Positions 11,130 through 22,804 of a DNA stretch of 64,000 nt are shown one piece after another. The notes under the pieces are model-generated. The model was not told where the DNA came from, searched no databases, and worked only from the letters and a program-made list of their open reading frames with translations. The position numbers and the translations under genes are program-made. The stretch comes from Asterias amurensis (taxonomy: Eukaryota > Echinodermata > Asteroidea > Forcipulatida > Asteriidae): assembly GCF_032118995.1 (NCBI RefSeq), contig NC_092669.1:6075501-6139500 (forward strand), written 5' to 3'. Within the stretch, counting starts at the first letter, position 1; every line of letters begins with the position of its first letter.

Positions 11130-11905
11130 AATATTGACTGCTATGAGGGGCACAGTTGAAATTATAGGCACAAGGGTTTTGACATTACCGAGGGCCTGTA
11201 ATTTCAACTGTTCCCCGAATATTAAGCAGTCAATGTTACTTTTATATACCAAATAATATAGATTCTTCTAATCTGATTGGTTAAAAGATTTTATGAACTG
11301 GGCCTTGATTTTGAAATGTATAAAGTGTAATAACTTACCAAAATATTGCTTCGTTCGTGTTTTTCATTTCGCATTCATTTTCACGGGTAAAATATACCAA
11401 TTCAACACCACTGGATAACAATCCAAGTACGAGAGAATAGATGCCGCCGACAGCAAAAGCACAAAGCAGCTGATAAAATACGCCGTAAAAATCTTTGAAG
11501 ACTACCCAAAGCTCATTAACAACCACATGAATCAACCTGATGTTTCTGTTGACGTGATGAAATCTTGCTTCAGCCATTTTACGTTGCGAGTTTGGCATAA
11601 CACAAACAATTAAATTTCCCACACAAACAACTACGTTGAAAGGTCGTCTGCGAATAAATGTCACAGCTATAGTTCATGTAGTTTGCGCCGTGATTCGACC
11701 AACGTATACAACGCATCAAACACTTGCGCGACCTACATGTAGGAATACAGTGTGTTGAGACGGATCCATCATTTTCCAGGGCGGGCATAGTCAACTGACT
11801 ATGCCCCGGGCATAGTCAATATGACGTCATCAGGAAAGAAAAAGCGGGCATAGCTATTTCCATGACTCCCTTTTTAACCAATCAGATTAGAGGATTCTAT
11901 ATGTG
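11130..11905. mobile_element. Nested TIR elements inserted in the DR5 array
   Basis: An inner palindrome spans about 11133-11237 (TTGACTGCT arms; CAGTTGAAATTA and its inverse). Next to it, 11257-11903 has inverted ends (TATAGATTCTTCTAATCTGA on the left, its imperfect complement on the right at 11874-11901). The array reads on from one side to the other, so this block inserted after the array formed. Confidence 0.65.
11339..11598 (-). pseudogene. Possible captured first exon with a membrane segment
   Basis: I do not recognise this protein. A minus-strand frame starts at ATG 11598 (second ATG at 11577) and stays open to a consensus GTAAGT donor at 11338-11333. It encodes a basic start followed by a hydrophobic stretch (LLCAFAVGGIYSLVLGLL, long enough to span a membrane) and an acidic tail. 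No later exon is visible within the transposon. It could be a captured exon or chance; the evidence is the open frame plus donor only. Confidence 0.3.
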
Positions 11906-12329
11906 AGGTATACAATACTTGATATATAGTTTCACTTCCGGTTGACCCGGAAGTAGAGGTCAACTTGAGGTCACGGTTTTTCAAAATTAATCTCCAATCC
12001 CCAAGGAGTCTTTACCAACAAACAGTCTAAAAATCGGCCGTGTACTTCTTGAGATATGGTCCCATGTCCGGTTGACCCGAAAGTAGAGGTCAACTTGAAG
12101 TCAAGGTTTTGAAAGTTTATCTTTAACGCTTAAGGGGTCTAAAACTGAAAAAAGTTTGAAAATCGGTTGTATAGTACTTGAGATATAGTTCCACTTCCGG
12201 TTGACCGGGAAGTAGAGGTCAACTTGAGGTCACGGTTTTTCCAAATTAATCTTCAATCCCCAAGGAGTCTTTAATTACAAACATTCTAAAAAAGGCCGTG
12301 TACTTCTATAAAGCTAATTGTAAAGCACG

Positions 12330-13165
12330 GTTGTCCTGTGAATGCAAATCAAATTTTTAAGTCACTGTTTTTGTAGAAACAGTTTCACAGGAATTGAGCA
12401 CAATTAGTCAACTGTAGTAAGTTTTTTGTTACGAATTGTGACGCTCAAGAACACATTCCCTGCTAAGCTGTTAATTACGCTTAGCGTAAGCACAATTCCC
12501 TGATTACGTAAGCGCTGCGTTTCTTTCTTTAAAAAGTCATTGGCACAGGACCAGACCAAACTACATATAGCTTTTAAAACACAAAAAGCAGCTAAACACA
12601 GCAAATACCATTCCTCATTTTGTACAAGTCGTGAATCCAGGTATTCTGCTCAATTTCTGCATTTTTATAAAGCAAAATGTTTTGCCTATTTATTATAAGC
12701 AGCTCTATACAAATGACCCACTCAACCACAAGAGAAACGTCAGCATAATAAAATCGCTGCTTTTGTATTCCTGCCAAAGAGTTTTTGTATGTCATGGTAT
12801 AATTTCCGAAAATTTCCAAGGTGACTTCACCCGTAAATGATTCCAAATCCCAGGCGTTCTATTTTCGTCGTCCACGCTCGTCGCCTGAAACGAACCCGGT
12901 CAACTCTGTCCCAAACCAACTCGGTCCCAGTCATACGTTGACAGTTTTTTCACTCATTTCTCAAAAACGAACCCGGTCAACTCGGTCCCAAACCAACTCG
13001 GTCCCAGTCACACGTTGACAGTTTTTTCACTTATTTCTCAAAAACTACAACACCACAGCAAGTAATTTGTTAAGGGAAGCTTTCAACTATCATTATCTTC
13101 AAACTGTTTAAGTTTAGTGTAAATCTGTGGACACGATGGTGTGTCGTCGTCGTCAAAAACCCCTA
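12330..13165. repeat. Spacer block C, copy 2
   Basis: Paralogue of 7805-8646. It carries a local duplication of the CGGTCCCA...CGTTGACAG segment (about 12890-13020). Its right edge joins block D directly, giving the empty site for the transposon at 8651-9844. Confidence 0.85.
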
Positions 13166-13168
13166 TTC

Positions 13169-13716
13169 AATTACGCACGTTCGTTTGAACGAAATCCCTA
13201 AACCTTCGTACTTTGTCGCGTGCAAAGTATATGGGCCCGGAACTCGGTTAGATTGTTATGGGTCCTGAACGATGGTAGGAAAACAGAATGAGTAGACTTC
13301 CTCTCAAGAAGTCACAACTCATGATAGTTACATACTGTATGGCATTTACCATAGAGAATGTTTAACAATAACATGGAAGTGACTGCATCCAGTTATATTC
13401 AAACGCGTAGACTCATCTCAAGAAGTCACAACTCATGATAGGTACATACTGAATGGCATTTACCAAAGAGAATTTTTAACAATAACATGGAAGCGACTGC
13501 ATCCAGTTATGTTCAAATGAAGATTACGTGGCTAATTAATTAAGATTTTTAATTTTGTTTACATTTAGAGTAAAGCTTATGTTCTAAGCTTCAATTTGGT
13601 ATATGATTTCACTCTTTTGAACTTATGGTCTAAGAGAATAGAATAAAGAGCGTGTACAAATGTTATGGGGTTTTGGCGGAAACAAAGAAGAATAATAATA
13701 ATAGTAATAATAATAA
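13169..13716. repeat. Spacer block D, copy 2
   Basis: Matches 9849-10379, including the tandem duplicated GACTGCATCCAGTTAT unit, and ends in an AAT-rich run just before the CTAG that starts the next array. Confidence 0.85.
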
Positions 13717-14310
13717 CTAGACATTAGGTGTTTGTGAACAAAAACAAAGCTGTTCCGTGTTCTTTTGCTTTGATTATGTGTTAACATTACCAAGGAGTCT
13801 ATAACTGAAAAAAAGTTTGAAAAATACTGTACAGTGTCTTGAGTTACGGTGCCACTTCATGGGGTCACGGTAACCTAAGGCTAATCTCTAACGCCCAAGG
13901 AGTCTGTAACTGAAAAAAGTTAGAAAATCGGTTGTGCAGTTCTTGAGATATGGTGCCAATTCTGGTTGACCCGGAAGTAGAGGTCAACTTGGGGTCATGG
14001 ATTTTCAAAGTTTATTTTTAATGCCTAAGGAGGATAAAACTGAACAAACAGGATTGAAAATCGGTTGTGTAGTACTTGGCGTATGGTCCCACTTCCGGTT
14101 CACCCGGACGTAGAGGCCAACATGGGGTCACGAGTTTTCACAGTCAATATTAATGTCAAGGAATCTGTAAGTGAAAACAAATTGAAAACCGGTGGAGTAG
14201 TTCTTGAGATATGGTCCCACTTCCGGTTGACCTGGAAGTAGAGGTCAAATTGAGGTTACGATTTTCCAAATTTTTCTCCTATCCCCAAGGAGTCTTATAA
14301 CTTCAAACAG
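13717..14310 (-). repeat. DR5/ETS tandem array, copy 3
   Basis: Starts at CTAG (13717-13720) with the GTGTTTGTGAACAAAAAC hairpin, one mismatch from perfect. About four units follow; their half-sites are more decayed than in copies 1 and 2 (for example AGGTCA-ACTTG-GGGTCA near 13981). Confidence 0.75.
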
Positions 14311-14655
14311 TCGACATTCTTAAAGAAGAATGTCGTCTTCCTGTGATAATTTATCTCGGAATGTCGACATCCTAAAAGTAGGATGTCGTCTTCCTGTGTT
14401 AATTTATCTCGGGATGTCGACATCCTAAAAGTAGGATGTCGTCTTGCTGTGATAATTTATCTCGGTATGTCGACATCCTAAACGTCTGTTGTCATCTTCC
14501 TGTGATAATTTATCTCGGGAAGTCGACATTCTAAAAGAAGAATGTCGTCTTCCTGTGATAATTTATCTCGGAATGTCGATATCCCAAAAGTAGGATGTCG
14601 TCTTGCTGTGATAATTTATCTCGGGAAGTCGACATCCCGAAAGTAGGATTTCTTT
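14311..14655. repeat. 53-bp hairpin minisatellite, about 6.5 units
   Basis: Each unit has a hairpin, for example GACATCCT-AAAAGT-AGGATGTC, followed by GTCTTCCTGTGATAATTTAT. In units 1 and 5 the stem reads GACATTCT and AGAATGTC, so both arms changed together. One unit (about 14470) has lost pairing. Confidence 0.9.
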
Positions 14656-16270
14656 TGTTGAAAGGATTTTACTTGTATACGTTTTGTTAACTAGTATTAC
14701 ATTTCCAACAATATTTCTAATATTCATGGTCATAAACTACGTTAAACTAAAATAATGGACGAAACAAAATGTCCCACGTAAAACTCCATAAGGTTTCGAA
14801 CATAATGGTCCCGCAAGTTCAAATACGCGCGAGACTTGCTTAGTCTATACAGAAGGTAATAATAATATTACAAGCAAATGCAATCGTACAATAATAGAAA
14901 ACAAAAACTAAAAATCAATGCAAAACACATGTAGGGGATGGAGGGGCCCATAAAAAGCAAACCTTAACGAGTACGGACCCCCCTTTTTTTCTAACGAAGA
15001 AAGCAATGTAAGCAATTCTATTTAGTGGGTGTAATCTTATGTAGCGGCAAAACAATTCAAAATTACAGGAAGAACAAACACAAAAACAGTTAGCGTAAAA
15101 TAAAACTAAACCATATATTTAAATGAAACAGATAAACAAAATACCCAAAATAAATACTAGAGAAATTGGGCCCCACAACTCTTGCTGGGAAAAAAACCAT
15201 GTCGAAATATACCATTGTTATCCATTAGAGACGTTTTGTAGTCACTTTGGTTGGGGAGCGAGGAATCTAGCAAAAACACACGAAAATCCCATGGCTGGGA
15301 CATCAGTTTATACACCAGACAAATCTATTATATGGATATTCTTTTGAATATTTTATTTTGTGCATATGGTCCGTGATTCATGGTCCGTTGAATATAAGTG
15401 GGCGGTTGTATCGACAACAGACTTTTATCCTTTTGATCACCATCAGCCCCATGTATAATAAACTTCAACGGCTGACGATTGCACTTTTGGTATTGTCATT
15501 GTTAAACTCCGGTTCCATTGTGTGCTGTCTGTTACCCTCCACACATAGATTTTCTTGTGAATAGTAGCTGTGTATGATTTTATGGTTCGCTGAATAATGT
15601 GGCAATAACACACTTTTATCATTTTGAACTCAATGCTTGATTTATTATCTAGAGGTAAATGCTTGAGGCCAGTAAGAGTATTGTGCACGTACACCATGTA
15701 GTTTTTGTTGGAAACCGTTTGCTAACAGCCATTTATGTTACCCTTTGAAATAAAATCAGAAAATTTATAAGTTTGCTTGTTGCATAAAATTAAATTGAAG
15801 ATGATGCCTGAATTGATTTTTACAATCAGAGTTGGACTCTAGACTGACGTGTTGGACTCCTTGAACACTCCAAGTGGTTCAATAGGTAGTGCAATTCCAA
15901 TACTTATGCTGATGTTCTCATGATGTCAGCATCAACAGGAAGTTCCAACACTTTGTCCCCTTGTACAATTAAATATGCAAATATGGGTCACGTGGTTAAT
16001 TAATTACGATTTTTAATTTGTTTTGGGGTCGGTGGTTTGATGTTTGATCTAGTACGATTTGATTTCACAGAACTCTTAACCACCAAACTCTGCGCTTATG
16101 ATCACCATTTTCCGCTTACCGTGTTTTTCAAACATCATCGTGTCATGCATGCACACAGGTTATGTTTGGCTAACAATTTAGAAAAAGAAAAGGCAACACT
16201 ATCGATATAAAGATAAGAATCTAACTTAAATATTACAAAAATAAATATTTTTTAGTGTTGGGGGATAAAA
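14656..16270. other. Intergenic with no recognised gene
   Basis: AT-rich DNA with short open frames that match nothing I know. Positions 16025-16125 repeat the segment at 7060-7160. Confidence 0.5.
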
Positions 16271-16274
16271 AAAA

Positions 16275-16352
16275 AATATTGAAGTCAGACGGAGATTCGA
16301 ACTCACAGGTATCAGAGATGTAAGCGCGACTGATGACCACTAGGCCATAAGG
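16275..16352 (-). repeat. tRNA-like relic (SINE head or tRNA pseudogene)
   Basis: On the minus strand a box A-like TGGCCTAGTGG is followed about 36 bases later by a box B-like GAGTTCGAATCTC. The acceptor ends do not pair, so this is not a functional tRNA gene as far as I can fold it. Confidence 0.5.
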
Positions 16353-16524
16353 AATGCATATTACGAGGGTTTACATGTATATGTATCACCAGAGGGGATT
16401 ATGATCCGGCGAAATAATTCTCGTGTCATGATTTTGCGAACATTGTCACTAAATATGAACTGCTAACGCCTTTAACTATTAAGTAGAGTTGAAATGTAGT
16501 ATTAGATGCCTTTAGGGTTTTTTG

Positions 16525-16895
16525 ACGACGATAGGTACATACTGAATTGCATTTACCATAGAGAATGTTTAACAATAACATGGAAGTGACTGCATCCAGT
16601 TATGTTCAAACGCGTAGACTCATCTCAAGAAGTCACAACTCATGATAGGTACATACTGTATGGCATTTACCAAAGAGAATATTTAACAATAACATGGAAG
16701 CGACTGCATCCAGTTATATTCAAATGAAGATTACGTGGCTAATTAATGAAGATTTTTAATTTTGTTTACATTTAGAGTAAAGCTTATGTTCTAAGCTTCA
16801 ATTTGGTATATGATTTCACTCTTTTGAAGTTATGGTCTAGGAGATTAGGTTTAAAGAAAAAAACGTGTGCAATTGCTATGGGTTTTAGGCAGAAA
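16525..16895. repeat. Spacer block D, partial copy 3
   Basis: Carries the duplicated GACTGCATCCAGTTAT unit and ends at GGGTTTTAGGCAG, but is followed by the hairpin array rather than a DR5 array. Confidence 0.8.
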
Positions 16896-16904
16896 AAAAA
16901 AATC

Positions 16905-17200
16905 TCGACAGAAACAATACCTGTTCCGACGGTAGGTCGGAACAGCTTATAATAAAAATCTCGACGAAAACAATACCTGTTCCGACGGTAGGTCGGAACA
17001 GCTAAATAAAAATAATAAAAATCTCGACGAAAACAATACCTGTTCCGACGGTAGTTCGGAACAGCTAAAAATAATAAAAATCTCGACGAAAACAATATCT
17101 GTTCCGACGGTAGGTCGGAACAGCTAATAATAATAAAATTAATAAAAATCTCGGCGAAAACAATACCTGGTCCGACGGTAGGTCGGAACAGCTAAATAGT
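16905..17200. repeat. Hairpin array CTGTTCCGAC-GGTAG-GTCGGAACAG, five copies
   Basis: Five hairpins (about 16920, 16977, 17038, 17099 and 17167) with 10-bp stems are separated by AT-rich linkers ending in AAATCTCGACGAAAACAATA. The fifth has a broken stem (CTGGTCCG). A second array of the same family lies at 26690-27030. Confidence 0.9.
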
Positions 17201-17802
17201 GTTCATAAAGCCGGTGGTTTTGAAGTAGGCCTATTGAATTGAAGATCTTTAGTTGTACTGTGGCTATATTAACATGCAGGGCAGGAAGGAATAGCAGTCA
17301 ACCAAAAGGTGACTGTTTTGGCTGGTTTATACCCCACAACTCAATAAGGTCACTACGTCACATTTCAATTGATTTTGATGTGGCACCTTGTTGTAAAATA
17401 AACCTCTGAAAGATTATGTGCCAAGAGTAGCCAATTTTATAGTACTCGTTGAATCCTTTAACTGGATAGGTTTTTCGTTCGGACAAATGTTATTGCAAAC
17501 AATTATTCAGTCTTCAATGCAATTGAGGGATACTTTGTTTAATGTCCTTAATTTTGTTGTAGTGTACATAAATAACAACTGATCGATGTACATTTAGATA
17601 CAATCTGTGGGTTAGGGTAAGGGTAATTTTATAACTATAAGATAAACCATTTCTGAACAGGTGCCAATTAGTATCATTTCAATCAGCCCCCTCCTCTTAT
17701 CATAATCATTGCCCCAATCCCAGTCATTACCCCAACTATCCTCCTTCATCCAATCTTATATAATAATTATCATCATCCCAATCCCAATCATAACCCCCAT
17801 AC
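17201..17802. other. 3' flank of the ISG12-like gene
   Basis: No gene is recognised. It contains the C-rich, CAT-containing region downstream of the stop codon. I did not find a convincing minus-strand poly(A) signal. Confidence 0.4.
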
Positions 17803-17849
17803 CTACCCTGTTCCCCCTCCCCCATCCTCCCCCCCATCCCCGTCTTCCC

Positions 17850-17903
<54 letters not shown>

Positions 17904-19001
17904 GTGTTGTATTGGAGGTCTTGTTCTCGGTTGTAGAGTCCCCACGTCCTAGAAGAAAAGAATAAAAAATGGATCTGTGAGAGAAATGATGGAGAAATAT
18001 TAAAAACTCACTGTTAAAATGAAACGAATGAAGTTAAGTTTGTTTGTTTGTGTTTTTTCCCCTTTTTTATACTGAGGTAAGGTAGGTTATAATTGCCATG
18101 AATTAATGTATTTTAAATAAAATAAAAATTCATGCGAATGTGAATACGATACAAATTGTTACGTCACTGGCTGTTTTCGCAGTGAATGTTTTGCAGGAGT
18201 AGAACACATTTCAACTTATTCGTTGTGGATTTGTGACGTAATAATTTGTATCGCATACTCATTCACAGGAATGAACCTGGCTTTAATCGACAGAAAAAAC
18301 AATCTATGACCCTACCTCCAAAGTAATTATGAAAGAAACCTGCTACACCAGAAACAGCAGCCCCAGCTGCTGCAGCAGCACCACCAACTGCATCAGTACC
18401 TGCTGCTACAAAACCTGCAGCTCCTGCAACAACGCCACCTTTTGCAATTGCTGCAGAAGACATTATGCCTGCTGCAGAACCCGCTGCTATTCCACCTGAT
18501 GCAACTGCTACAGTCGCCATTACAATCGGAGCTGCAATCGCAACACTTGCTCCAACAACACACCCTGCTACAAAATGTCGCACATCATAGCCTAAAATAT
18601 AAAAATAATACAACCATGTAGAATTAACCACAGTATAGAATTATCTAGGCATCACATGTTTAAAAAAGAGCCACAGAGCCTGGACTTCCTGCAGTCCTAT
18701 AACAGGATATAAAAAGCTTACCGCTTTTAGGTTTTTCTGGTAACTTGTCCCCAGTTTCATTTGGTAACTTGTCCCCAGGTTCTTCTGGTAACTTGTCCCC
18801 AGGTTCTTCTGGTAACTTGTCCCCAGGTTCTTCTGGTAACTGACCCGAAAACTCCTTAGCAAACTGCTTGGCAAAGTTTGATGCATTCAAATCTGCCTTC
18901 AAACTGGTGTCTCTTTGACTGAAATCATCCAGGGATAGCTGTCGGCTCGACCCATTTTCAAAACTGACCTGTAAGATGATTAGCAGGACAACTTTGAACA
19001 T
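17803..19001 (-). CDS. ISG12/IFI27-like protein with signal peptide, RGDS and poly-Asp tail
   Basis: Three minus-strand exons, 19001-18722, 18591-18316 and 17948-17803, join in phase 1 and phase 1 to give 702 bp (233 aa plus TAG). Donors read GTAAGC and GTAGGG; acceptors end TTTTAG and CTTCTAG. Residues 1-19 look like a signal peptide. Residues 55-90 hold four eight-residue repeats of the PEEPGDKL type. Residues 98-185 are Gly/Ala-rich and hydrophobic, with IMSSAAIAKGGVVAG matching the ISG12 (IFI6/IFI27) motif. In vertebrates this family is interferon-induced and acts at mitochondrial or nuclear membranes, with effects on apoptosis. Exon 3 gives RGDS (187-190), three NxT/S sites, 17 aspartates (202-218) and a Gly/Glu/Asp end; this tail is not usual for the family. 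Exon 3 rests on splice logic only. The function here is unproven. Confidence 0.75.
17851..17901. repeat. (ATC)17 microsatellite inside coding exon 3
   Basis: A pure 51-bp triplet run. In the predicted minus-strand frame it reads as 17 GAT (Asp) codons, so length changes would keep the frame. Confidence 0.9.
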
Positions 19002-20247
19002 TTACTAATTTTTGATTTGGAACGAATTGAGTGTAGCCTGGAGTCTTAAAACTGTTGGTTTAGTTTAATTTAATTAATAAAACTTTTTTATTGCACAAAC
19101 ATCAAAATACATTGTGGTGCAAAAGGGAAACCCGGAACAGGCATAAAGGCCCAGTAGTCAAAGACCATCATTTTTTGTTTAATATATAAATGTTTCGAAG
19201 TTCATTTATTTACCTACCGTTATACTTCTTCCAGTTTCGTCCTCTTGCACTGCACTGACAGCCACGATGAAAATTACAACATCATGTTCATTTCGGACTG
19301 GACGGTTATTTTGAAAAAGTATGAGCTTGTTTGCAGATTCAAGTTTCTCTACCCACCACATGATGATCACAACTCAGGTAGCTTATGTTTCACAGTGGTC
19401 AATAATATGACATTTGCCTGCTGTAATTAAGCGTACGTGTCATCCCACGCTAAATTGCGATAACGTTTACGTTAAATGCATGAACTTATTTATGGCTGCG
19501 CCCGCCAGCTGTTGGCGCAATCTTCGAAAATGCCAATTGTTTTAATTTTGCGCGGGCGCGCGCGATTTGTATTCGTGTTTGCCTTAATAATAAAATTACC
19601 GTGCGTAAATTTCAAAAAACGTCAACTAACACAGATTGCGCTCGACAAATGCGCGTTTACCGAAAATAATCTTTGTAGGGAATTCCCCGGTTCACGTCAC
19701 GTGACAATGCTCCATGTTTTCAACACGACGGTGCACACGCAATATTGTTTGTCGACTTTAAATTTCTGTATCTTTCATTTATGTTTGATGCCGGGCGTCT
19801 GAAAAGACTTCACACATCATTTTAATGCCTTATTAAATAATAGCTGAAACTTGTGTAAAAGCAACGTCGGACTAGTTAGGCCATGCACTTTCTTACTATT
19901 ATTAATATTGATAATTAATTCAACAGAATTCAAGACGTAACGTTTTCGGCATATGCTTATTTTTTTTCTCCAAAAACTAGAAATGCATTGTGGTTTATTT
20001 ATTATAAAACATTTTAATTTTTTTATTTGAGGCGTAAAAAAAAAAAAAAAAAAATGATTACAAAAGTTTCCTAGCTTGTTCGTTGACTGAAGAGCTGATA
20101 CTTTTTTGATCGCTTTTATTGTTATTATTACTATTATTATTATTACTATTATAATTGCCAACATGGCATTCATCACACTTATCTACGTAAAATGTATGCA
20201 TATTATTATAAGGACTGATTTCACCTTAAACAAATTATTTAGCACAC
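19002..20247. other. Upstream of the ISG12-like gene; no other gene recognised
   Basis: Contains the presumed promoter of the minus-strand gene, without a clear TATA box, and AT-rich runs near 20040-20160 (poly-A and ATT/ATA microsatellite). Confidence 0.4.
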
Positions 20248-20251
20248 TTAA

Positions 20252-21315
20252 AGTCACCTGGAAGTGGTATTTTTTTAAAATAAAGCTTTTGTCACTAAAA
20301 TACATGTTTTTACGAGAGGAATGTGAATAAAAAGTTAACTAAGGTTTAAAAATATTAGTTTTGCTTGTATTTACAAATTTACGAGTAGGCCCCGACCAGA
20401 GAGGGCGCTGTTCGTGACGTAATTCAAGGCGCGATATTTGAAGAGAAAATATGTAGTCAGGCCCCCGTACATTACGTCTGGGAACATGGCACATCAAAAC
20501 AAATTTAGACACGATTTTACACACATACGTACATTGAAACTTGAACATGTTGAACGCCTAGTGGTTTTTACGAAAGCTATTGCTGCTATTTTTATTTAAC
20601 TATGCGACTTTTTAGTGACCAAATGGGTTGTAAGATGTGGGTCCGCCTACGTATTATTATAGAAATACGGCCACGGAGCAGACTGCACGCACGCACTATG
20701 GCTCTGTATAATGTGCGGACGGTCACATAGGACCTGCACGCACGGTGAATCGCATGCGGTACCAAAAAAAAAAAAAAAAAAATCGTGTCACTTATAAAAA
20801 TAGAAAAGCTAAAAACATACCCTCAAAGTTCAAACTTATCCGAATTTTTTCACGTTTAGCAAATGCTCCTCTGGGCTCGTCACGTCTTTCAGATACCTTC
20901 TTCGATTTCCCACTAGCTGGAAAAATTGTTGGGACGGCGTCGTGTTTAAAGAATGGCTCTTCTCGTCATGTCAATAATGAGTGGTGTATCCCGGATTCGA
21001 AGCACGACGACTCGATGCAGCAGTACACCTGGTCGGCATTGCCGGAAAAATGCCAGAAAAAAAAACTTTTTCGCAGCGTACAAACTCACGTCTTAGAATT
21101 ACATGTACTTTTGCACGTGTGTTTATCTACGCATCGAGGCAAAGTCTTCCTTTTTCTACGTCACAAAAGGAGTAGGCGGAGTCAACCGCCCCAAGCACTT
21201 AATTAATTGTTTTAACATATAAATCGTGACAAACAGTTACTCAAAAAATTGTTTTATTGTTAATAAACATATACTCTTATGTTTAAAAGAAAAAAAATCT
21301 TATTTCCAGGTGCCT
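20252..21315. mobile_element. TTAA-flanked THAP-type TIR transposon, copy 2 (internally deleted)
   Basis: Same ends as 8651-9844 (AGTCACCTGGAAGTGG and TTCCAGGTGCCT) with TTAA at 20248-20251 and 21316-21319. It is about 130 bp shorter; the main loss removes most of the THAP zinc-finger coding region near 21010-21040, so this copy has no usable exon. Confidence 0.85.
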
Positions 21316-21319
21316 TTAA

Positions 21320-21710
21320 GGATTTTTTTGCCACTGTGCTATATTATATTACTAAGTGAAATAGACACAAGTTCATAATACTGTTTGCTAAAAAGCACTT
21401 TTCAGTCGATTTTTGCAAATGAAGCAATACTTTGCAGCTTAAAAATGAATTAAACCAAATGTAACTGTTCATCAAGCAAATAGGCTCCTTGGCACATTAT
21501 TTTTTCAAAAACATGTTTCAGCCCAAGCAGTATCTTTCTCAAAGGGCAGGGCAAAAAGTCTTTCTTTAACTGTAAATGAGTTTTGCGAAAGATGTGAGAC
21601 AACTTTTCAAAAATAAATTTTCATTTAACTCAATTATATGAAAGTCATAAGATTATTAATGAATTACAATCTGTGTCTGTGTCACGTCAGTCCTTAGAGG
21701 ACTTCTTAAA
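21320..21710. other. Intergenic, nothing recognised
   Basis: AT-rich. The LINE reading frame becomes recognisable only from about 21711, so this may be decayed LINE or unrelated flank. Confidence 0.4.
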
Positions 21711-22684
21711 CCTATAACAATATACAATATTAATAATTCTCTCATTGATGTTGTTACTAATAATAAATATCTGGGTGTTGTTTTAAACAGTAAAATTACC
21801 AGGAATGACCATGTGAACTATGTTGTGACTAAGGCTAACAGAATGCTGGGTTTTATATTTAGTGTTGCCAAGGACTTATCCCAGGAAGCCAAATTAGCAC
21901 TTTACAAGGCCCTCGTTTTACCCATTTTAGAATATGGCCAACCTGTGTGGTATATATATAATAATAATCTCATTGATTAAATTGAAAGTGTTCAGCGTCG
22001 TGCTACAAGAGTGATTCTTAAAGCCATTATACACTTTAACAGTATTGTCCAAGTCCCACACTTCGTGTATCACAACTTATAGATAAAATAACAATCCTGT
22101 GGAAATTTAGGCTCAATCGGACATCGGAGTCGGGAGAAAATAACGGGAAAACCCACTCCTGTTTTCGCGCGTTTCGCCGTGTCATGACATGTGTTTATAA
22201 CAAATCCGTAATTCTCGTTAACGAGAATTTATATTGTTTTACCGTTCTTCAAAAAGTAAAGCATTTCATGGACTAATATTTCAAGAGAAGTCTTTCACCA
22301 TTACCTTCTGTAAACCCTGTAAATTATTTGTAAATCTGTGACCTTTTTTTTTCTGTACCGAAAGGGTCCAATGGCTTTAAACAAAGAAGAATGGAAATTA
22401 GCTATACCGACCGTCTGAACCTCTTAAATTGGTCCACTCTTGTGTCCCGACGCAAATTTCTTTTAATCTCTTATGTCATCAAAACATTGTATGGTTGTAT
22501 TGCTTGCAAAATTGTTAGACATGGTATAATGGTTAATGGTCGGCACACGGACACTGTGAGGTTCTGTCATCTCAGAGCCCGCACACAAAGACTTCACGGC
22601 TCTGCAGTGAATGCTTTTGCTCGTGAATGGAATGAACTACCAGAACATTTGAGGTCTGGTTGTGGTTTTAAATTCCTTAAATAA
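21711..22684 (+). pseudogene. LINE reverse transcriptase C-terminus, split by a MITE
   Basis: The frame at 21711-22017 reads YLGVVLNSKI, ANRMLGFI, ALYKALVLPILEYG and VQRRATRVILK, the usual C-terminal end of a non-LTR retrotransposon reverse transcriptase. It resumes at 22381-22684 with QRRMEISYTDRLNLLNW and EWNELPEHLRSG and then stops. Removing 22022-22380 restores the reading frame exactly. A TAA at 21978-21980 is an internal stop, and the 5' part is missing, so this is a dead copy. The family (Jockey, CR1 or similar) cannot be fixed by eye. Confidence 0.85.
22022..22376. mobile_element. TTAA-flanked MITE inserted in the LINE
   Basis: Ends AGCCATTATACACTTT and AAAGGGTCCAATGGCT are imperfect inverted repeats, flanked by TTAA at 22018-22021 and 22377-22380. 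The host frame gives an independent proof of the target duplication. It has no coding capacity. The family is also seen at 1-33 and 49294-49984. Confidence 0.92.
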
Positions 22685-22804
22685 CTGGATTCATTCCCTC
22701 CGTAGCCATCTCTGCCGACCCCGCATTAACTGATCTGTTCCATTTGCCATGTTTTTAACAATTTTGTTTTTAACTCTCTTTTAAAAATTTCTTTCTTGTT
22801 TCTA

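Larger units (their letters stand above)
10380..12310 (-). repeat. DR5/ETS tandem array, copy 2, interrupted at about 11130-11905
   Basis: The array starts at CTAG (10380-10383) with a perfect terminal hairpin GTGTTTGTGAACAAACAC. Units of about 130 bp carry the inverted ETS-type sites and AGGTCA-ACTTG-AGGTCA; perfect DR5 copies lie near 10650, 11952 and 12215. A nested insertion splits the array and it resumes at about 11905. Confidence 0.75.

Noticed and set aside
17736..17945. Frames with poly-Met or poly-His near 17.8 kb
   Set aside because: They are other frames of the GAT/ATC repeat. The poly-Asp frame is the one that fits the splice phase and ends at a stop.
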